A DNA stretch of 53,533 nt from Oceanospirillaceae bacterium (GCA_013215505.1 JABSQZ010000005.1:62242-115774); one strand, 5' to 3'. Shown: positions 8,398-20,632, counted from the stretch's first letter. Translations and numbers: made by a program. Notes: a model not told the origin generated them from the sequence alone.

Positions 8398-8655
8398 TTA
8401 CATCTTTTCCTGCCATTCCAAATCTCCGATATGAACATTTAGCCATTCAAAGCCAATGCGTTTCGCAACAGCTGAGGCGCCATCCAGGCTTTTAAATTCT
8501 CGCTCTTTGTTGCCTCGCTGCAAATCCAGAGTCATCACATTGTCGTCCTTAGTGACGAATTTTAAGGTCCAGCCGCGCGACATTGAGATAGGTATCGCCT
8601 GGCAAGACTGGAATACGCTGGCGTTGAAAAGTAACTTAATCTCTTTTTCTTGCAT
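8398..8655 (-). CDS. Hypothetical small protein, 85 residues
   Basis: An 85-residue soluble protein with a good GAGG ribosome site 8 bases before its ATG at 8655. The core (FQSCQAIPISMSRGWTLKFV, then LDLQRGNKEREFKSLDGASAVAKRIGFEWLNVHI) has a strand-strand-helix look. It resembles short proteins with a WTL...RG..R.FKS.D.A pattern seen in Pseudomonas and on plasmids, whose role I cannot name. It is next to the very AT-rich stretch at 8656-9240, which would hold its promoter. Confidence 0.7.
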   Translation of the reverse strand: MQEKEIKLLFNASVFQSCQAIPISMSRGWTLKFVTKDDNVMTLDLQRGNKEREFKSLDGASAVAKRIGFEWLNVHIGDLEWQEKM

Positions 8656-9243
8656 TGTCTAAACCTCATTATGATAGATCTAAATTCGATATAGATAATT
8701 ATATAATTTTATGTTCATATATGCAACTTATATTGAAGCAAAATATCGATATAAATCATTGAATTTATAGGATTATATAATTAAATGTAAATAATTATTT
8801 CATATCCAGATAGGACTCTAATATCTTGTAATATATGAATTAATATTTAGTATACAGAATATTAATTACCAATCAAAAATAGCTTATGAGCAATCAAAAT
8901 AATAAATAAGACGCATTGTGGGTATGTTTGGGAATTACTGCTGTATGGCTAGTTAGGCAGGTATTTTGGCTGTCAGATTTATGCCAAGAAGAACTTGCAA
9001 CAGACAGATTTTTTCTTCCGCATCTGAATCTGTGATTTGAACTGGACTAGCAGTGGATGTAGGAGTTGCTGTAAAGCAAAAACACAGCGGCTAAAAAAGA
9101 TGCTGTTCATCGCTGTGGGTAATGCCGCTTAATTGAGGCAATAATTGAATCCGGGGGATAACCTAAAGAGTGCTTGGTACTCGCTATATATCGATATTAT
9201 GTGATCAGACCAATGTAGCTAATAGAGGGGTTACAAATATAAA
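8656..9243. other. AT-rich gene-free region
   Basis: About 590 bases without a credible gene. The part 8680-8900 is extremely AT-rich, with many TATA/ATAT words and runs such as TTATATAATTTTATG, well below the GC of the surrounding genes. It should contain the promoter of the 8398-8655 gene. No hairpin RNA, tRNA or insertion-sequence end was recognised. It could be bent, silencer-bound DNA or the scar of a lost element. Confidence 0.5.
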
Positions 9244-9275
9244 AAAAGGCAATTTCATGACTGAAATTACCTTTT
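9244..9275 (-). terminator. Rho-independent terminator of rapA
   Basis: A 14-bp stem with one mismatch: AAAAGGCAATTTCA (9244-9257) pairs with TGAAATTACCTTTT (9262-9275) around the loop TGAC. On the minus strand the stem is followed by a run of seven or more T. It lies about 90 bases past the rapA stop. Confidence 0.85.
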
Positions 9276-9366
9276 GTTTGGTTTGTTAATTAACCGCTAG
9301 CGGGCATTGATATGAGCATTGTCTGTTGACAAGCTCTCAGTGCATGCTAAGACTGTCGAAGACGGT

Positions 9367-12282
9367 TTAAGCCGTCACTATAATAACGCGGATAGCCTCA
9401 AGCTTAAGCTGCAGGCTAGATGCATACTGCTGCAGTTGAGCGAGCGCTTCACGCTGATACTGGATTTCTGAATCCCGGATGTTGGGGTTGATACTCGCCA
9501 GAGCTTGCAGCCTGGAAATTTCAATCTCCATGTGACTGTTGATGTTCGCCATCGCTTTGTCGATCATTGCCGGCTGTTGGGTTTTGGCGATCTTTTCAAT
9601 TTTTACAATCTGTTGCTCAATTTGATCTCGGGCGTGTTTAATTAAGTTTTGCGCGCTTTTATTGGGAACCCGCTGCGCCAGAGTATCAATGTTTTCTGAG
9701 CTGATAATAGTAGATAGGTCAGTGTCATTGGAGTCTAACAAAATGCGGTGTGTTCCCTGTTCAATATACCTGTTCAGCTGCAGCGATTTCGGGGCTGCGC
9801 AATGTGGTGTGAAAATTGCTTCAATCAGTAGCGAGCCCTCTTGCAGTGGCGGTAACTTAAGCGTGCAAAAGGCAGTATTGCCATAATCGCCACTGAGCAT
9901 CATGTCCATAGCGCCAATGACCAGTGGGTGCTCCCAGCTGAGAAATTGCAAGTCATCGCGCGACAGGGCGTGATCTCTGTCCCATGTGGTAGTAATTCCA
10001 TCCTCTGGTAGTCCGGGGAAGTGGTGGGTACGCATGTGATCACCCGGGTGCAAGGTAAAACTGTAGGCATCGTAAGGTTGCACATCTACACCAAAATAGT
10101 CACACAGCCGCTCGATGTACTTAGCAAGTACTTTAGGGCTACTGGCCTGCTCAACTTGCTCTAATATTTTCTCAGCAGGTAACTTTCTGCAAGAGTTAAG
10201 TTCGAGCATTTGGTCCCGACCCAAGTGCAATTGCTGTTCGAGTACTTTGCGGCGGTTGCGGGTAAGTTCTAATAATTCGTCAACTTCTTGTTGTTCTGTG
10301 CTGTCAAAGCAATGAAACAGCCGCTGCTGGTATTTAGCAAACAATTGCATACCAATAGAACAGCTGTGCTCAAAGGCATTGCATCCCTGATGGTACCATT
10401 GCATCAGGACTTGCTGGGCGCTGTCCTGGTAGTAAGGCACATGAATTTGCACATTATTTTCCTGACCAATACGGTCCAGTCTGCCGATGCGTTGCTCCAG
10501 TAAATCCGGGTTTAGTGGGAGGTCAAAGAGGACTATTTTGCTGGCGAACTGAAAATTTCTTCCCTCGCTGCCTATTTCCGAGCAAATTAATATTTGTGCA
10601 TTGTCTTCAAGGTTGGCGAAGTAAGCGGCGGCTCGGTCGCGGTTGATCAGTGACATGCCCTCGTGAAAGGCTGCGGAGCGAACGCCTTCGCGCAATCTTA
10701 AGTGATCTTCTAAAGCGATAGCCGTTTCCGCGTTAGCACAAATCAGTAATATTTTTTCGTAGCGGTATTGTTTTAGCCAATCAACCAACCAGGTAACTCG
10801 GGAGTCATGGTACAGCCAGTCCTGACCTGAGACCAACTCCGGCTGCAGCTTTTCGATATTACTGATCTCGTCGGCAATAGCTTCGTAGAGCTCGGGTTTG
10901 GGCAGTGGGTGGGGGTGCAGTTCTCTCTTTGGGAAACCAGTGATGGCGGCGCGGGTGTTTCTAAAGAGAACTCTACCGGTTCCGTGTTGATCTAGTAATT
11001 GCTCGATAATATTTTCAATGCTATTAGCGGCGTTCTCAGCACTGATTTGCTGTTGAAACTCCTGGAACTGCTGCGCGCCTAGATACTGTTGTAATTGTTG
11101 ATCAAAAACCTTATCAACAATGGCAGTAGCGGCATCTGCTGCCAGTAGTTGCTTGATAAAATCGCTGAGAGGGCGATAGTCTTGCTCTTCCTGCTTAAAT
11201 TTTTGTAAGTCGTAATATCTATCTGGATCTAATAGTCTCAGACGGGCAAAGTGACCTTCAACTCCTAGTTGCTCTGGAGTTGCAGTCAACAGTAATAACC
11301 CGGCAGTGCGTTTGGCTAAAGCTTCTATCAATTGATATTGAGGGCTGGCCTGGGTTTCATTCCACTCTAAGTGGTGCGCTTCATCGACTATCAGCAGGTC
11401 CCACTGGGCCGACTCGGCCTGCACAACTCGGTGTGGGTTTTCAGTCAGAAAATCCAGTGAGCAGAGAATCAGTTGTGAGCTTTCGAAGGGGTTTATTTCT
11501 AACATCTGCTCGGGGATATTATCGTCTTCTAATAAGTCTAAATCTATATCCGGGGTTTTGTGTTCTATAGCCAGGCAGCGGTTTTCATCCAGGATACTGT
11601 ACATAAGATTGAAGCGGCGCAGCATTTCAACTAGCCACTGGTGCACCAGAGAGTCGGGAACAATGATTAGAATTCGCTGGGCTCGATCTGTGATCAGTTG
11701 CTGGTGCAAAATCAATCCGGCTTCTACTGTTTTTCCCAAGCCGACTTCATCTGCGAGCAATACTCGCGGGGCATGTCTGTTGGCAACTTGAGAGGCTATA
11801 TAAAACTGATGGGGTAACAACTGTACTCTGGGGCCCAGCAGGCCGCAGACACCTGACTGTTGATGATTATGCTGATGGGCTAAAGTTTCGACCCGCAGCC
11901 GGAAAGATTTTAGTTTATCTATTTGTCCGGCGAACAGTCTATCTTGCGGCTTGCTAAAGTGCACAAAGCTATCCAGCTCAATTTCTGCAATAGCAACAGT
12001 CTCATGGGTGCCATTGCTGCACTGGTAAATAAAACATCCCTGCTCTTCCAGGCGCTCTTCTATAGTATATAAATTACCTTGCTGATCAGAAATCTGTTCG
12101 CCAATGTTATAAATTACCCGGCTCAGCGGGGCATTATCTGCCGCATAAGTTCTGCGTTCGGCCACTGCGGGATAGCTGACTTCTATGCGTCGGTTTTCAC
12201 TGCTGACGATAATACCTAACCCCAGCTCTGATTCAGTGTTACTAATCCAGCGCTGTCCTGGAACAAATTCTTCAATTCTCAT
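9367..12282 (-). CDS. rapA: RNA polymerase-associated helicase-like ATPase RapA
   Basis: RapA (HepA) is a Swi2/Snf2-type ATPase that binds RNA polymerase and helps recycle it after transcription. The 971 residues match the family length (968 in E. coli). The N-terminal Tudor-like part begins FVPGQRWISNTESELGLGII. Walker A is DEVGLGKT at residues 178-185 and the Walker B box is DEAH at 300-303. The C-terminal helicase lobe carries SEGRNFQFASKIVLFDLPLN and EQRIGRLDRIGQ. All key motifs are present. It is monocistronic and ends at the hairpin 9244-9275. Confidence 0.97.
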   Translation of the reverse strand: MRIEEFVPGQRWISNTESELGLGIIVSSENRRIEVSYPAVAERRTYAADNAPLSRVIYNIGEQISDQQGNLYTIEERLEEQGCFIYQCSNGTHETVAIAEIELDSFVHFSKPQDRLFAGQIDKLKSFRLRVETLAHQHNHQQSGVCGLLGPRVQLLPHQFYIASQVANRHAPRVLLADEVGLGKTVEAGLILHQQLITDRAQRILIIVPDSLVHQWLVEMLRRFNLMYSILDENRCLAIEHKTPDIDLDLLEDDNIPEQMLEINPFESSQLILCSLDFLTENPHRVVQAESAQWDLLIVDEAHHLEWNETQASPQYQLIEALAKRTAGLLLLTATPEQLGVEGHFARLRLLDPDRYYDLQKFKQEEQDYRPLSDFIKQLLAADAATAIVDKVFDQQLQQYLGAQQFQEFQQQISAENAANSIENIIEQLLDQHGTGRVLFRNTRAAITGFPKRELHPHPLPKPELYEAIADEISNIEKLQPELVSGQDWLYHDSRVTWLVDWLKQYRYEKILLICANAETAIALEDHLRLREGVRSAAFHEGMSLINRDRAAAYFANLEDNAQILICSEIGSEGRNFQFASKIVLFDLPLNPDLLEQRIGRLDRIGQENNVQIHVPYYQDSAQQVLMQWYHQGCNAFEHSCSIGMQLFAKYQQRLFHCFDSTEQQEVDELLELTRNRRKVLEQQLHLGRDQMLELNSCRKLPAEKILEQVEQASSPKVLAKYIERLCDYFGVDVQPYDAYSFTLHPGDHMRTHHFPGLPEDGITTTWDRDHALSRDDLQFLSWEHPLVIGAMDMMLSGDYGNTAFCTLKLPPLQEGSLLIEAIFTPHCAAPKSLQLNRYIEQGTHRILLDSNDTDLSTIISSENIDTLAQRVPNKSAQNLIKHARDQIEQQIVKIEKIAKTQQPAMIDKAMANINSHMEIEISRLQALASINPNIRDSEIQYQREALAQLQQYASSLQLKLEAIRVIIVTA

Positions 12283-12459
12283 TCTCTAACCTGTGTGAGT
12301 CTGTTGTTGCAAAAGTATAGATAAAAAGTTACTTGCTTGCTGATTGTTTAAATAAATGTTTAGTCACTCGATCGGATAGGCACTGAATATGCTGACCGTG
12401 GATCGATTAGTCTAGTCCTATTGAGTTAGCTGTGGAAGGTGGAAAAATACTCATATCTG

Positions 12460-13773
12460 CTAAGGTCTTGGTTGGCTATTCTGGTTTTTAGCTTCAATCC
12501 ACTGTGCCATGTATTTAGTGCTCTTGTGCTGATGGTGGCGCAGCATCTGGCCAACGAAATTATCTGACCTAGCGGCAGCTAAGTCGGCTCTTAAGGCATC
12601 GATGGCAGCTCCAAAGCGCTCGGTTAATTGTTGTTTGTTGTAACAGTTCTGGATAATGACGGCTCCATTACTTGCCGCTTGATGCCATTGTAGTGAAGAT
12701 TGATATAACTGGACCGCAGCTATGGCGATGTCATCGCTAGCGTTGGCAATCTGCCCCGGCCAGGGGTAGTTTTTGCTCATCGCCTCGGCGCCGACGTCAG
12801 TGGTGATAATGGGCGTGGCGGCGAGCATGGCGTCAGTGAATTTTCCTTTAATACCCGCACCAAATCGCAACGGTGATAAGCAAATTCTGGCACTGCTTAA
12901 CACCTCAATGGCACTTTCTGCCCAGCCGCGGATATAAAAGCCCTGCTTGGGGTTGTGTAAGTCTGTGACTTTCTTGGCGGGATAGGCGCCGTATATGTGC
13001 AATTGTGCAGAGGGCATCAATTTTCGGATCTTCGGCCAGATACTCTGCTTCAGCCACAGGGTTGAATCCCAGTTTGGGGCGTGCCGGAAATTCCCGATAG
13101 TGACAAAATGCTGTCTTTGAGTAAAAACTGTTGGCTGCTGCTGTAGTGGCTCAAGCATGAATGGCAAGTGCAGTAATAGCTGCGCTGGCAAATTGAAATA
13201 TTTTGTCAGCAAATCGATTTCAAAAGAGGAGATCATCAAACTCAAATCACAGCGAAAAATAGCGGCGATCTCGCGTTGACAACTATCCAGTGTGCTCATC
13301 TGCTGATACAAACTCTGGCTATGGTTGTACTGCAGGTCGATTTCCAGGTTGTTTTTCAGTGCTTGTTTTAGTTGTTGTTGTCTGGCTTCACGCAAGCTGT
13401 GTAAATCTTCTGTGTCGAGAATACGCATGCAATCGGGACACTGCTGCTCTACTCGCCAACCAAATTGTTCCTCCATCATAAACCTGTCGAACAACACGAT
13501 ATCTGGTTGCAACTGTTTGATCCAGTGATCAAAGCTATTGCAATTTAAACTGATAGAATGCTCTTCTATACCGCTGTCGGCAAGGATCTCCCGGTGTTCA
13601 CTGAGCTGCGCCACACTGGCAAAAATAACTCTGTGACTGCGCTGTTTGAAGTAATGCAGTAATTGCATCATCCGGGAGCCGGCGGCCGAAGAATTTGGCT
13701 CGGGCCAGACATAGCCAATAATGACTATGCAGGCTATATCTTTAGTTGCTGAAGAATTTGAAAAATGGGACAT
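12460..13773 (-). CDS. Glycosyltransferase, GT4/GT-B type
   Basis: The 437-residue protein has the GT-B layout. The N-terminal acceptor domain begins YVWPEPNSSAAGSRMMQLLHYF. The C-terminal donor domain has the VTIGNFRHAPNWDSTLWL motif, then LHIYGAYPAKK, and the nucleotide-sugar site PLRFGAGIKGKFTDAMLAATPIITTDVGAE (discontinuous key residues R, G, K, E). This form is common in glycosyltransferases that decorate surface polysaccharides or secreted proteins. No polysaccharide cluster surrounds it, so its acceptor is unknown. The Gln-rich region around residues 135-160 is unusual. Confidence 0.88.
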   Translation of the reverse strand: MSHFSNSSATKDIACIVIIGYVWPEPNSSAAGSRMMQLLHYFKQRSHRVIFASVAQLSEHREILADSGIEEHSISLNCNSFDHWIKQLQPDIVLFDRFMMEEQFGWRVEQQCPDCMRILDTEDLHSLREARQQQLKQALKNNLEIDLQYNHSQSLYQQMSTLDSCQREIAAIFRCDLSLMISSFEIDLLTKYFNLPAQLLLHLPFMLEPLQQQPTVFTQRQHFVTIGNFRHAPNWDSTLWLKQSIWPKIRKLMPSAQLHIYGAYPAKKVTDLHNPKQGFYIRGWAESAIEVLSSARICLSPLRFGAGIKGKFTDAMLAATPIITTDVGAEAMSKNYPWPGQIANASDDIAIAAVQLYQSSLQWHQAASNGAVIIQNCYNKQQLTERFGAAIDALRADLAAARSDNFVGQMLRHHQHKSTKYMAQWIEAKNQNSQPRP

Positions 13774-14166
13774 TTGAACAGTACAGGCCTGTGAATAGTC
13801 GATTGATAGTGTCTTGCCAGGGAGTGTATAAACGCGGCTATTTTTAAGCCAATATCTGGCAATTAAAATTTAACCGCCAATATTTTACTATAATCAATTC
13901 AATGAAGAAAAGATTTATTGTAATTTAAGCACAGCTTGGCCTGCAACTGCTGTCATCAACTGTCTGTGAGGAGTGATAGTGACAGTGGGTAACTGTTAAA
14001 CGTTTAGAGAACGGATCCCGGAGCAAGCCTGATTGAGGTGCACAAGATTACTTTACAGCCAGCCGGGAGGGTCGCCAGTTTATTCGCAGGTCCTTAAATA
14101 TGTTCATTAGAATTTTTATGTGTTATTACTGCTGCAAATAGTTGTATATAAAAATAAGGAAGATAG
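13774..14166. other. Divergent promoter region, no gene seen
   Basis: The 393-base gap separates the glycosyltransferase and the SCP2-like gene, so it carries both promoters. The half near 13870 is AT-rich (TATTTTACTATAATC contains a TATAAT-like -10 at about 13887). The middle (13980-14090) is GC-richer with no open frame of note. A clear AAGGA site sits before ATG 14167. Confidence 0.4.
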
Positions 14167-14517
14167 ATGATTGACTTAGAAAGCTTGTTCGCGATGATGC
14201 AACAGCGATTTAACCCACAAGCGGCACAGAGTATCAATGCGGTGTTCCAATATAATTTATCAGACCAGCAAAGTTTTAGCTGTGAGATAAAAGACGCTGC
14301 CTGTATTTTAAGCCCAGGTAAGCACAGCGCTGCTGATATTGAGTTGTCTCTGGATTCTAGTCTGTTTCTGCAAATAATCTCCGGGCAGGCAGATGCACTG
14401 CAAGCTTTTATGCAGGGCAGTATTCTAGCCAAGGGGGATGTTAGTTTAGCGCCGGTCCTGGTCAGCTTGTTTGCCGAGCAGTCATCCCCAATGCTAGTTG
14501 AATCTTCTGAGCAGTGA
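14167..14517 (+). CDS. SCP2 sterol-binding-domain-like protein
   Basis: A single SCP2-like domain of 116 residues, a lipid-binding alpha/beta fold. The pattern FNPQAAQSINAVFQYNLSD, then FSCEIKDAACILSPGKHSAADIELSLDSSLFLQIISG, and the helix LQAFMQGSILAKGDVSLAPVL fits the family. In bacteria such small SCP2 proteins are thought to bind fatty acyl chains. It lies 86 bases upstream of fadD in the same direction, consistent with a role in acyl-CoA or fatty-acid handling. The ribosome site AAGGA precedes the ATG. Confidence 0.85.
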   Translation: MIDLESLFAMMQQRFNPQAAQSINAVFQYNLSDQQSFSCEIKDAACILSPGKHSAADIELSLDSSLFLQIISGQADALQAFMQGSILAKGDVSLAPVLVSLFAEQSSPMLVESSEQ

Positions 14518-14603
14518 TTTGAGGACGCTATCATCAAGGATTATATTTTGCTTAACTGCTCTGCTGATATTAAAACCAAACAAATACATACAAGGGACAC
14601 ACT

Positions 14604-16247
14604 ATGAGTCAATCTGAGCGCGGATCATGGATCCCCGAAGCGCTAAATAACAATGGTTACAAATCCGTTTTAGATGTCTTTGAGCAGTCCTGTAGTAAAT
14701 TTAAAGACCAGCCGGCTTACAGTAGTTTTGGCAAGAGTATTAGCTTTGCTGAGTTAGATAAGCTAGCTGATGCCTTTGCTTATTATTTGCAAAACAGTAC
14801 TAGCTTACAGCCTGGAGATCGCATTGCGATTCAGCTGCCAAATATTTTACAGTATCCGGTGACATTATTGGGCGCATTGCGAGCGGGGCTGATTGTGGTA
14901 AATACCAACCCACTTTACACTCCCCGTGAATTAAAGCATCAATTCATTGATGCGCAGGTGAAAGCGCTGGTTGTCTATGAGGGGGTCGCAAATAATGTAC
15001 AGCAAGTGCTGGAACACACAGAGATAGAATATGTATTGACCACAAATTTGGCGGATTTGCATGGCTTTGTCTCCCGGCACTTAATCAACAATGTGGTCAA
15101 GTATGTTAAAAAAATGATACCGGAATTTTCTTTACCGGGAGCGATTAGCTTGCGTACCGTCATCATGCAAAATTATGACAAGAAGCCTGTTGCTATTAGC
15201 AAAAGTGCGTCAGATATAGCAGTGTTGCAGTATACCGGTGGGACTACTGGTGTTTCAAAAGGGGTCATGTTAACCCACGGCAACTTAGTGTCGAATATGT
15301 TACAGGCGGCAGAGGTTATCAGTAAGGCGCCAGGGCATTGGAAAGATGTAGTGATCGCGCCGCTGCCTCTGTATCACATTTATGCTTTTACCATCTCGCT
15401 GATAGTGATGGAGGCGGGTGGATTGAGTGTGTTGATAGCCAATCCCAGAGATATCCCAGGCTTTGTTAAAGAATTAAAGAAATGGAAGTTTACTGGCTTT
15501 CTCGGCTTAAATACTTTGTTTGTCGCCCTCTGTAATAAAGAAGCTTTTAAACAATTAGATTTTAGCCACTTCTGCCTGACTATTTCCGGGGGAATGGCAC
15601 TCACTCACGACTGCGCCGAGTTGTGGAGTAAAACCACTGGGCTAGAGATCATGGAGGGATATGGTTTAACTGAGACCTCACCAATAGTTGCAGTCAATCC
15701 AGTTAAAGATATTCAGGTCGGTACTATCGGTATGCCGGTGGCGGAGACTCAAGTACGTATCATTGATAGCCAGGAAGCTGTTTTACCCCCGGGAGAAGCT
15801 GGAGAGCTTTGTGTCTTTGGGCCGCAAGTTATGAAAGGTTACTGGCAGAATGAGCAGGCCAGCAGTGAATCTTTTACCGTAGATGGTTATTTGAAAACCG
15901 GCGATATTGCCACAGTAGATACCAATGGGCGATTAACCATAGTAGACAGAGCTAAAGACTTGATCATTGTCTCGGGTTTTAATGTCTATCCCAATGAGGT
16001 TGAAGATATCGCCTCATCTAACCCTAAAGTGTTGGAGTGCGCGGCCATTGGGGTCAAAGATGATAGCTGTGGAGAGAAAGTAAAATTGTTTGTGGTTGCC
16101 AGTGACCCAAGTCTGCAGGTGGAAGAATTAAGAGACTACTGCAAAATTCAACTGGCTAAGTACAAGGTGCCTAAAGAGGTTGAGTTTGTTAAAGAATTAC
16201 CTAAGTCAAACGTAGGTAAGGTACTGCGAAGAATGCTGCGTGAATAA
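14604..16247 (+). CDS. fadD: Long-chain fatty acid-CoA ligase FadD
   Basis: FadD activates long-chain fatty acids to acyl-CoA at the inner membrane, the entry to beta-oxidation. The 547 residues match the family (about 560). The AMP-binding P-loop is YTGGTTGVSKGVML. Other marks are EGYGLTETSP, the FACS signature region GYLKTGDIATVD and DRAKDLIIVSGFNVYPNEVED, and the C-terminal catalytic Lys in LPKSNVGKVLRR. An AAGGGA ribosome site sits 6 bases before ATG 14604. With the SCP2-like gene it forms a small lipid operon. No fadR-type site was recognised. Confidence 0.95.
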   Translation: MSQSERGSWIPEALNNNGYKSVLDVFEQSCSKFKDQPAYSSFGKSISFAELDKLADAFAYYLQNSTSLQPGDRIAIQLPNILQYPVTLLGALRAGLIVVNTNPLYTPRELKHQFIDAQVKALVVYEGVANNVQQVLEHTEIEYVLTTNLADLHGFVSRHLINNVVKYVKKMIPEFSLPGAISLRTVIMQNYDKKPVAISKSASDIAVLQYTGGTTGVSKGVMLTHGNLVSNMLQAAEVISKAPGHWKDVVIAPLPLYHIYAFTISLIVMEAGGLSVLIANPRDIPGFVKELKKWKFTGFLGLNTLFVALCNKEAFKQLDFSHFCLTISGGMALTHDCAELWSKTTGLEIMEGYGLTETSPIVAVNPVKDIQVGTIGMPVAETQVRIIDSQEAVLPPGEAGELCVFGPQVMKGYWQNEQASSESFTVDGYLKTGDIATVDTNGRLTIVDRAKDLIIVSGFNVYPNEVEDIASSNPKVLECAAIGVKDDSCGEKVKLFVVASDPSLQVEELRDYCKIQLAKYKVPKEVEFVKELPKSNVGKVLRRMLRE

Positions 16248-16350
16248 AAGAGACTAGGTGATTGCACAGGAGGGCAGTTGAGCTGTGGTTGCTGAAGTAC
16301 TGAGGATAATGTTACCAGGCTTGTTGTTGCAGCTAAAATAATGACTTGAT

Positions 16351-16383
16351 CTTAAACTACAAAGTTGCTGTTTGTAGTTTAAG
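16351..16383. repeat. Perfect 13-bp inverted repeat overlapping the holA stop
   Basis: CTTAAACTACAAA (16351-16363) and TTTGTAGTTTAAG (16371-16383) are exact reverse complements with a 7-base loop. The left part includes the holA stop codon (16357-16359). There is no T-run on either side, so it is not a standard terminator. It may stabilise the 3' end of the leuS-lptE-holA mRNA or be a protein-binding site. Confidence 0.6.
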
Positions 16384-17388
16384 TTGAGTGCCGCAGAGGG
16401 CTAGAAGCATATCGCTGATCAATAGCCAGCAATCACCTTGTGCCATGCCTTTAATGATTTGATCCGCCACTGCGCTCTGTCTGAGCATTTGTTCCAAAGT
16501 GGTAAAGTCCTGGGCCATCGCCGCTTGCTTTAAACGCTGCTTTTTCTTTCCCCAAATTCTATGTTTGCCACAGAGTGACTCGTAACTAAGACCTTGGCTG
16601 AGACCGGTTTTTACGCTATGTAATAGACGTATCTCACGACTGATAGCCCATAAGATAATAGTCGCTTCTACCCCTTCTTGTTTTAATACTTGCAGAATTT
16701 TTAAGCTGCGTTCGCTCTGCGCAAAAATGACTGCGTCCATTAAGGCAAATACATCGTACCTGGAGCTGTCCGATACTGAGTTAACTATATCGTCGGCTGT
16801 CAGGCGTTTATTGCTGTGCTGTAGCTGCAGTTTATCTAACTCTTGCTTGGCGGCGAGTAAGTTGCCTTCAATACGCTCACATAAAATGTTGACGGCGTCA
16901 TCGTCCAACTGCAGGTTTAACGTGCTGGCGCGTTTTTTTAACCAACCTGGTAGCTGTTGGTTTTCGATTGGCCAAATTTCGACAATCAGACCTTTTTGTT
17001 CGATGTTTTTATACCAGGCAGATTTTTTAGCCGCTGCATCTAGTTTGTCGGCAATGATTAATAACGTGTTTTCGGCGGGCGCATACTGCAGATACTCCAA
17101 CAGAATTTTTGCCGCTGCTTTATTGATTTTTTGACTGCCTAATCGAATTTCAATTAATCTATTTTCGGCAAACAATGACAGCGCGTTGGCGCATTCTAAT
17201 AGGTATTCCCACTTGAAGCCCGCCTCTACAAATAAGACTTCGCGCTCTTCAAATCCTTGTTGCTTTAGGTGTTGGCGAATGGCATCACTACTCTCTTCAG
17301 CGATAAGCGGCTCGTCGCCACATACCAGGTAGGTTTGAGAAGAGTTTTTATTTAAATAGCCTGCCAGTTGGTCAGGTTTGATTTTCAT
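16357..17388 (-). CDS. holA: DNA polymerase III delta subunit HolA
   Basis: HolA is the clamp-loader subunit that opens the beta sliding clamp. The frame extends upstream to 17445, but the true start is the ATG at 17388 (MKIKPDQLAGYL), which overlaps the lptE stop as ATGA. This gives 343 residues, the normal size. Family marks are YLVCGDEPLIAEESSDAIRQ near the N-terminus, the long AAA+-like core, and the C-terminal collar segment ATIILWAISREIRLL. It ends in a long inverted repeat. leuS-lptE-holA is the standard gammaproteobacterial order. Confidence 0.95.
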   Translation of the reverse strand: MKIKPDQLAGYLNKNSSQTYLVCGDEPLIAEESSDAIRQHLKQQGFEEREVLFVEAGFKWEYLLECANALSLFAENRLIEIRLGSQKINKAAAKILLEYLQYAPAENTLLIIADKLDAAAKKSAWYKNIEQKGLIVEIWPIENQQLPGWLKKRASTLNLQLDDDAVNILCERIEGNLLAAKQELDKLQLQHSNKRLTADDIVNSVSDSSRYDVFALMDAVIFAQSERSLKILQVLKQEGVEATIILWAISREIRLLHSVKTGLSQGLSYESLCGKHRIWGKKKQRLKQAAMAQDFTTLEQMLRQSAVADQIIKGMAQGDCWLLISDMLLALCGTQLKLQTATL

Positions 17389-17915
17389 TTGATTCTTAGG
17401 CGGGCAGCGTATTGTCTGAGAATTTGCTGCGAGAGGTCGCTCCATAATTCAGCGTTCAAGAAGGCTTCTCTGGAGTTGCTGGCGGCCGCATCGTTGGCAT
17501 CATATTGGAAAGTTCGTTCCGAAAATGCCTCCAGATTACTGGCAATGACTTGCTCATCGGGATCGAGGATGTCGAAAGAAAGTTCTCCTCGCAACGTGTA
17601 CTCATCCACTTTTGCATCTGATGTGATAGTGGTGGAGATACGACGGAAATTAACGCTGGTGACTATGATCTGGTAATCGGCGTCACTAGCAATGTGTAGG
17701 TTATTCTGTTCTGCCAGTGCCTTGAAATGTTTTTGTAGTGGGCTGTTCTGAGAGGATGACTGATCTTCTATAACTAGCCATAGGGACTGAGCTTCAACAG
17801 GAATTTCAATGTTACCACGCAAACTAAAACCACAGCCAATTAACAGACTGAAAAATAGGCCCGTTGCCAGCAGGCGGAATTGGCTCCAGCCTATCGTTTT
17901 GCTTAGTGCAAACAT
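17385..17915 (-). CDS. lptE: LPS-assembly lipoprotein LptE
   Basis: LptE is the outer-membrane lipoprotein that plugs the LptD barrel and helps insert lipopolysaccharide. The 176-residue product has a signal peptide and lipobox LIGC (Cys 28), directly followed by the family hallmark GFSLRG. The middle part (TSVNFRRISTTITSDAKVDEY) and TFQYDANDAAASNSREA are typical LptE sequence. Its stop overlaps the holA start by ATGA, so the two are translationally coupled. Confidence 0.94.
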   Translation of the reverse strand: MFALSKTIGWSQFRLLATGLFFSLLIGCGFSLRGNIEIPVEAQSLWLVIEDQSSSQNSPLQKHFKALAEQNNLHIASDADYQIIVTSVNFRRISTTITSDAKVDEYTLRGELSFDILDPDEQVIASNLEAFSERTFQYDANDAAASNSREAFLNAELWSDLSQQILRQYAARLRIK

Positions 17916-17979
17916 TGAATCTCCTTAACGTTATGCCCGTTAGCGATCACTGACGGCAAATCTAAAAATAGTTATAAGC

Positions 17980-18016
17980 TTGCAACAGCCATTTGTATCT
18001 GCACTGGCTGTTGCAA
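17980..18016. repeat. Intercistronic 11-bp inverted repeat between leuS and lptE
   Basis: TTGCAACAGCC (17980-17990) and GGCTGTTGCAA (18006-18016) are exact reverse complements around a 15-base loop. It lies just past the leuS stop on the minus strand. No T-run follows, so it may be a partial terminator, processing site or mRNA stabiliser that separates leuS from lptE-holA expression. Confidence 0.55.
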
Positions 18017-18022
18017 ACTGTG

Positions 18023-20632
<2,610 letters not shown>

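Noticed and set aside
8075-8446. Short minus-strand frames, including a 72-codon one overlapping the 8398-8655 gene
   Set aside because: They overlap a better gene or are broken by stops, and none has a ribosome site; noted as possible remnants only.
14094-14537. 147-codon minus-strand frame
   Set aside because: It is the antisense shadow of the SCP2-like gene, which has clear family features.
16351-16383. Rho-independent terminator of holA or fadD
   Set aside because: The stem is perfect but AT-rich and is not followed by a T-run on either strand.
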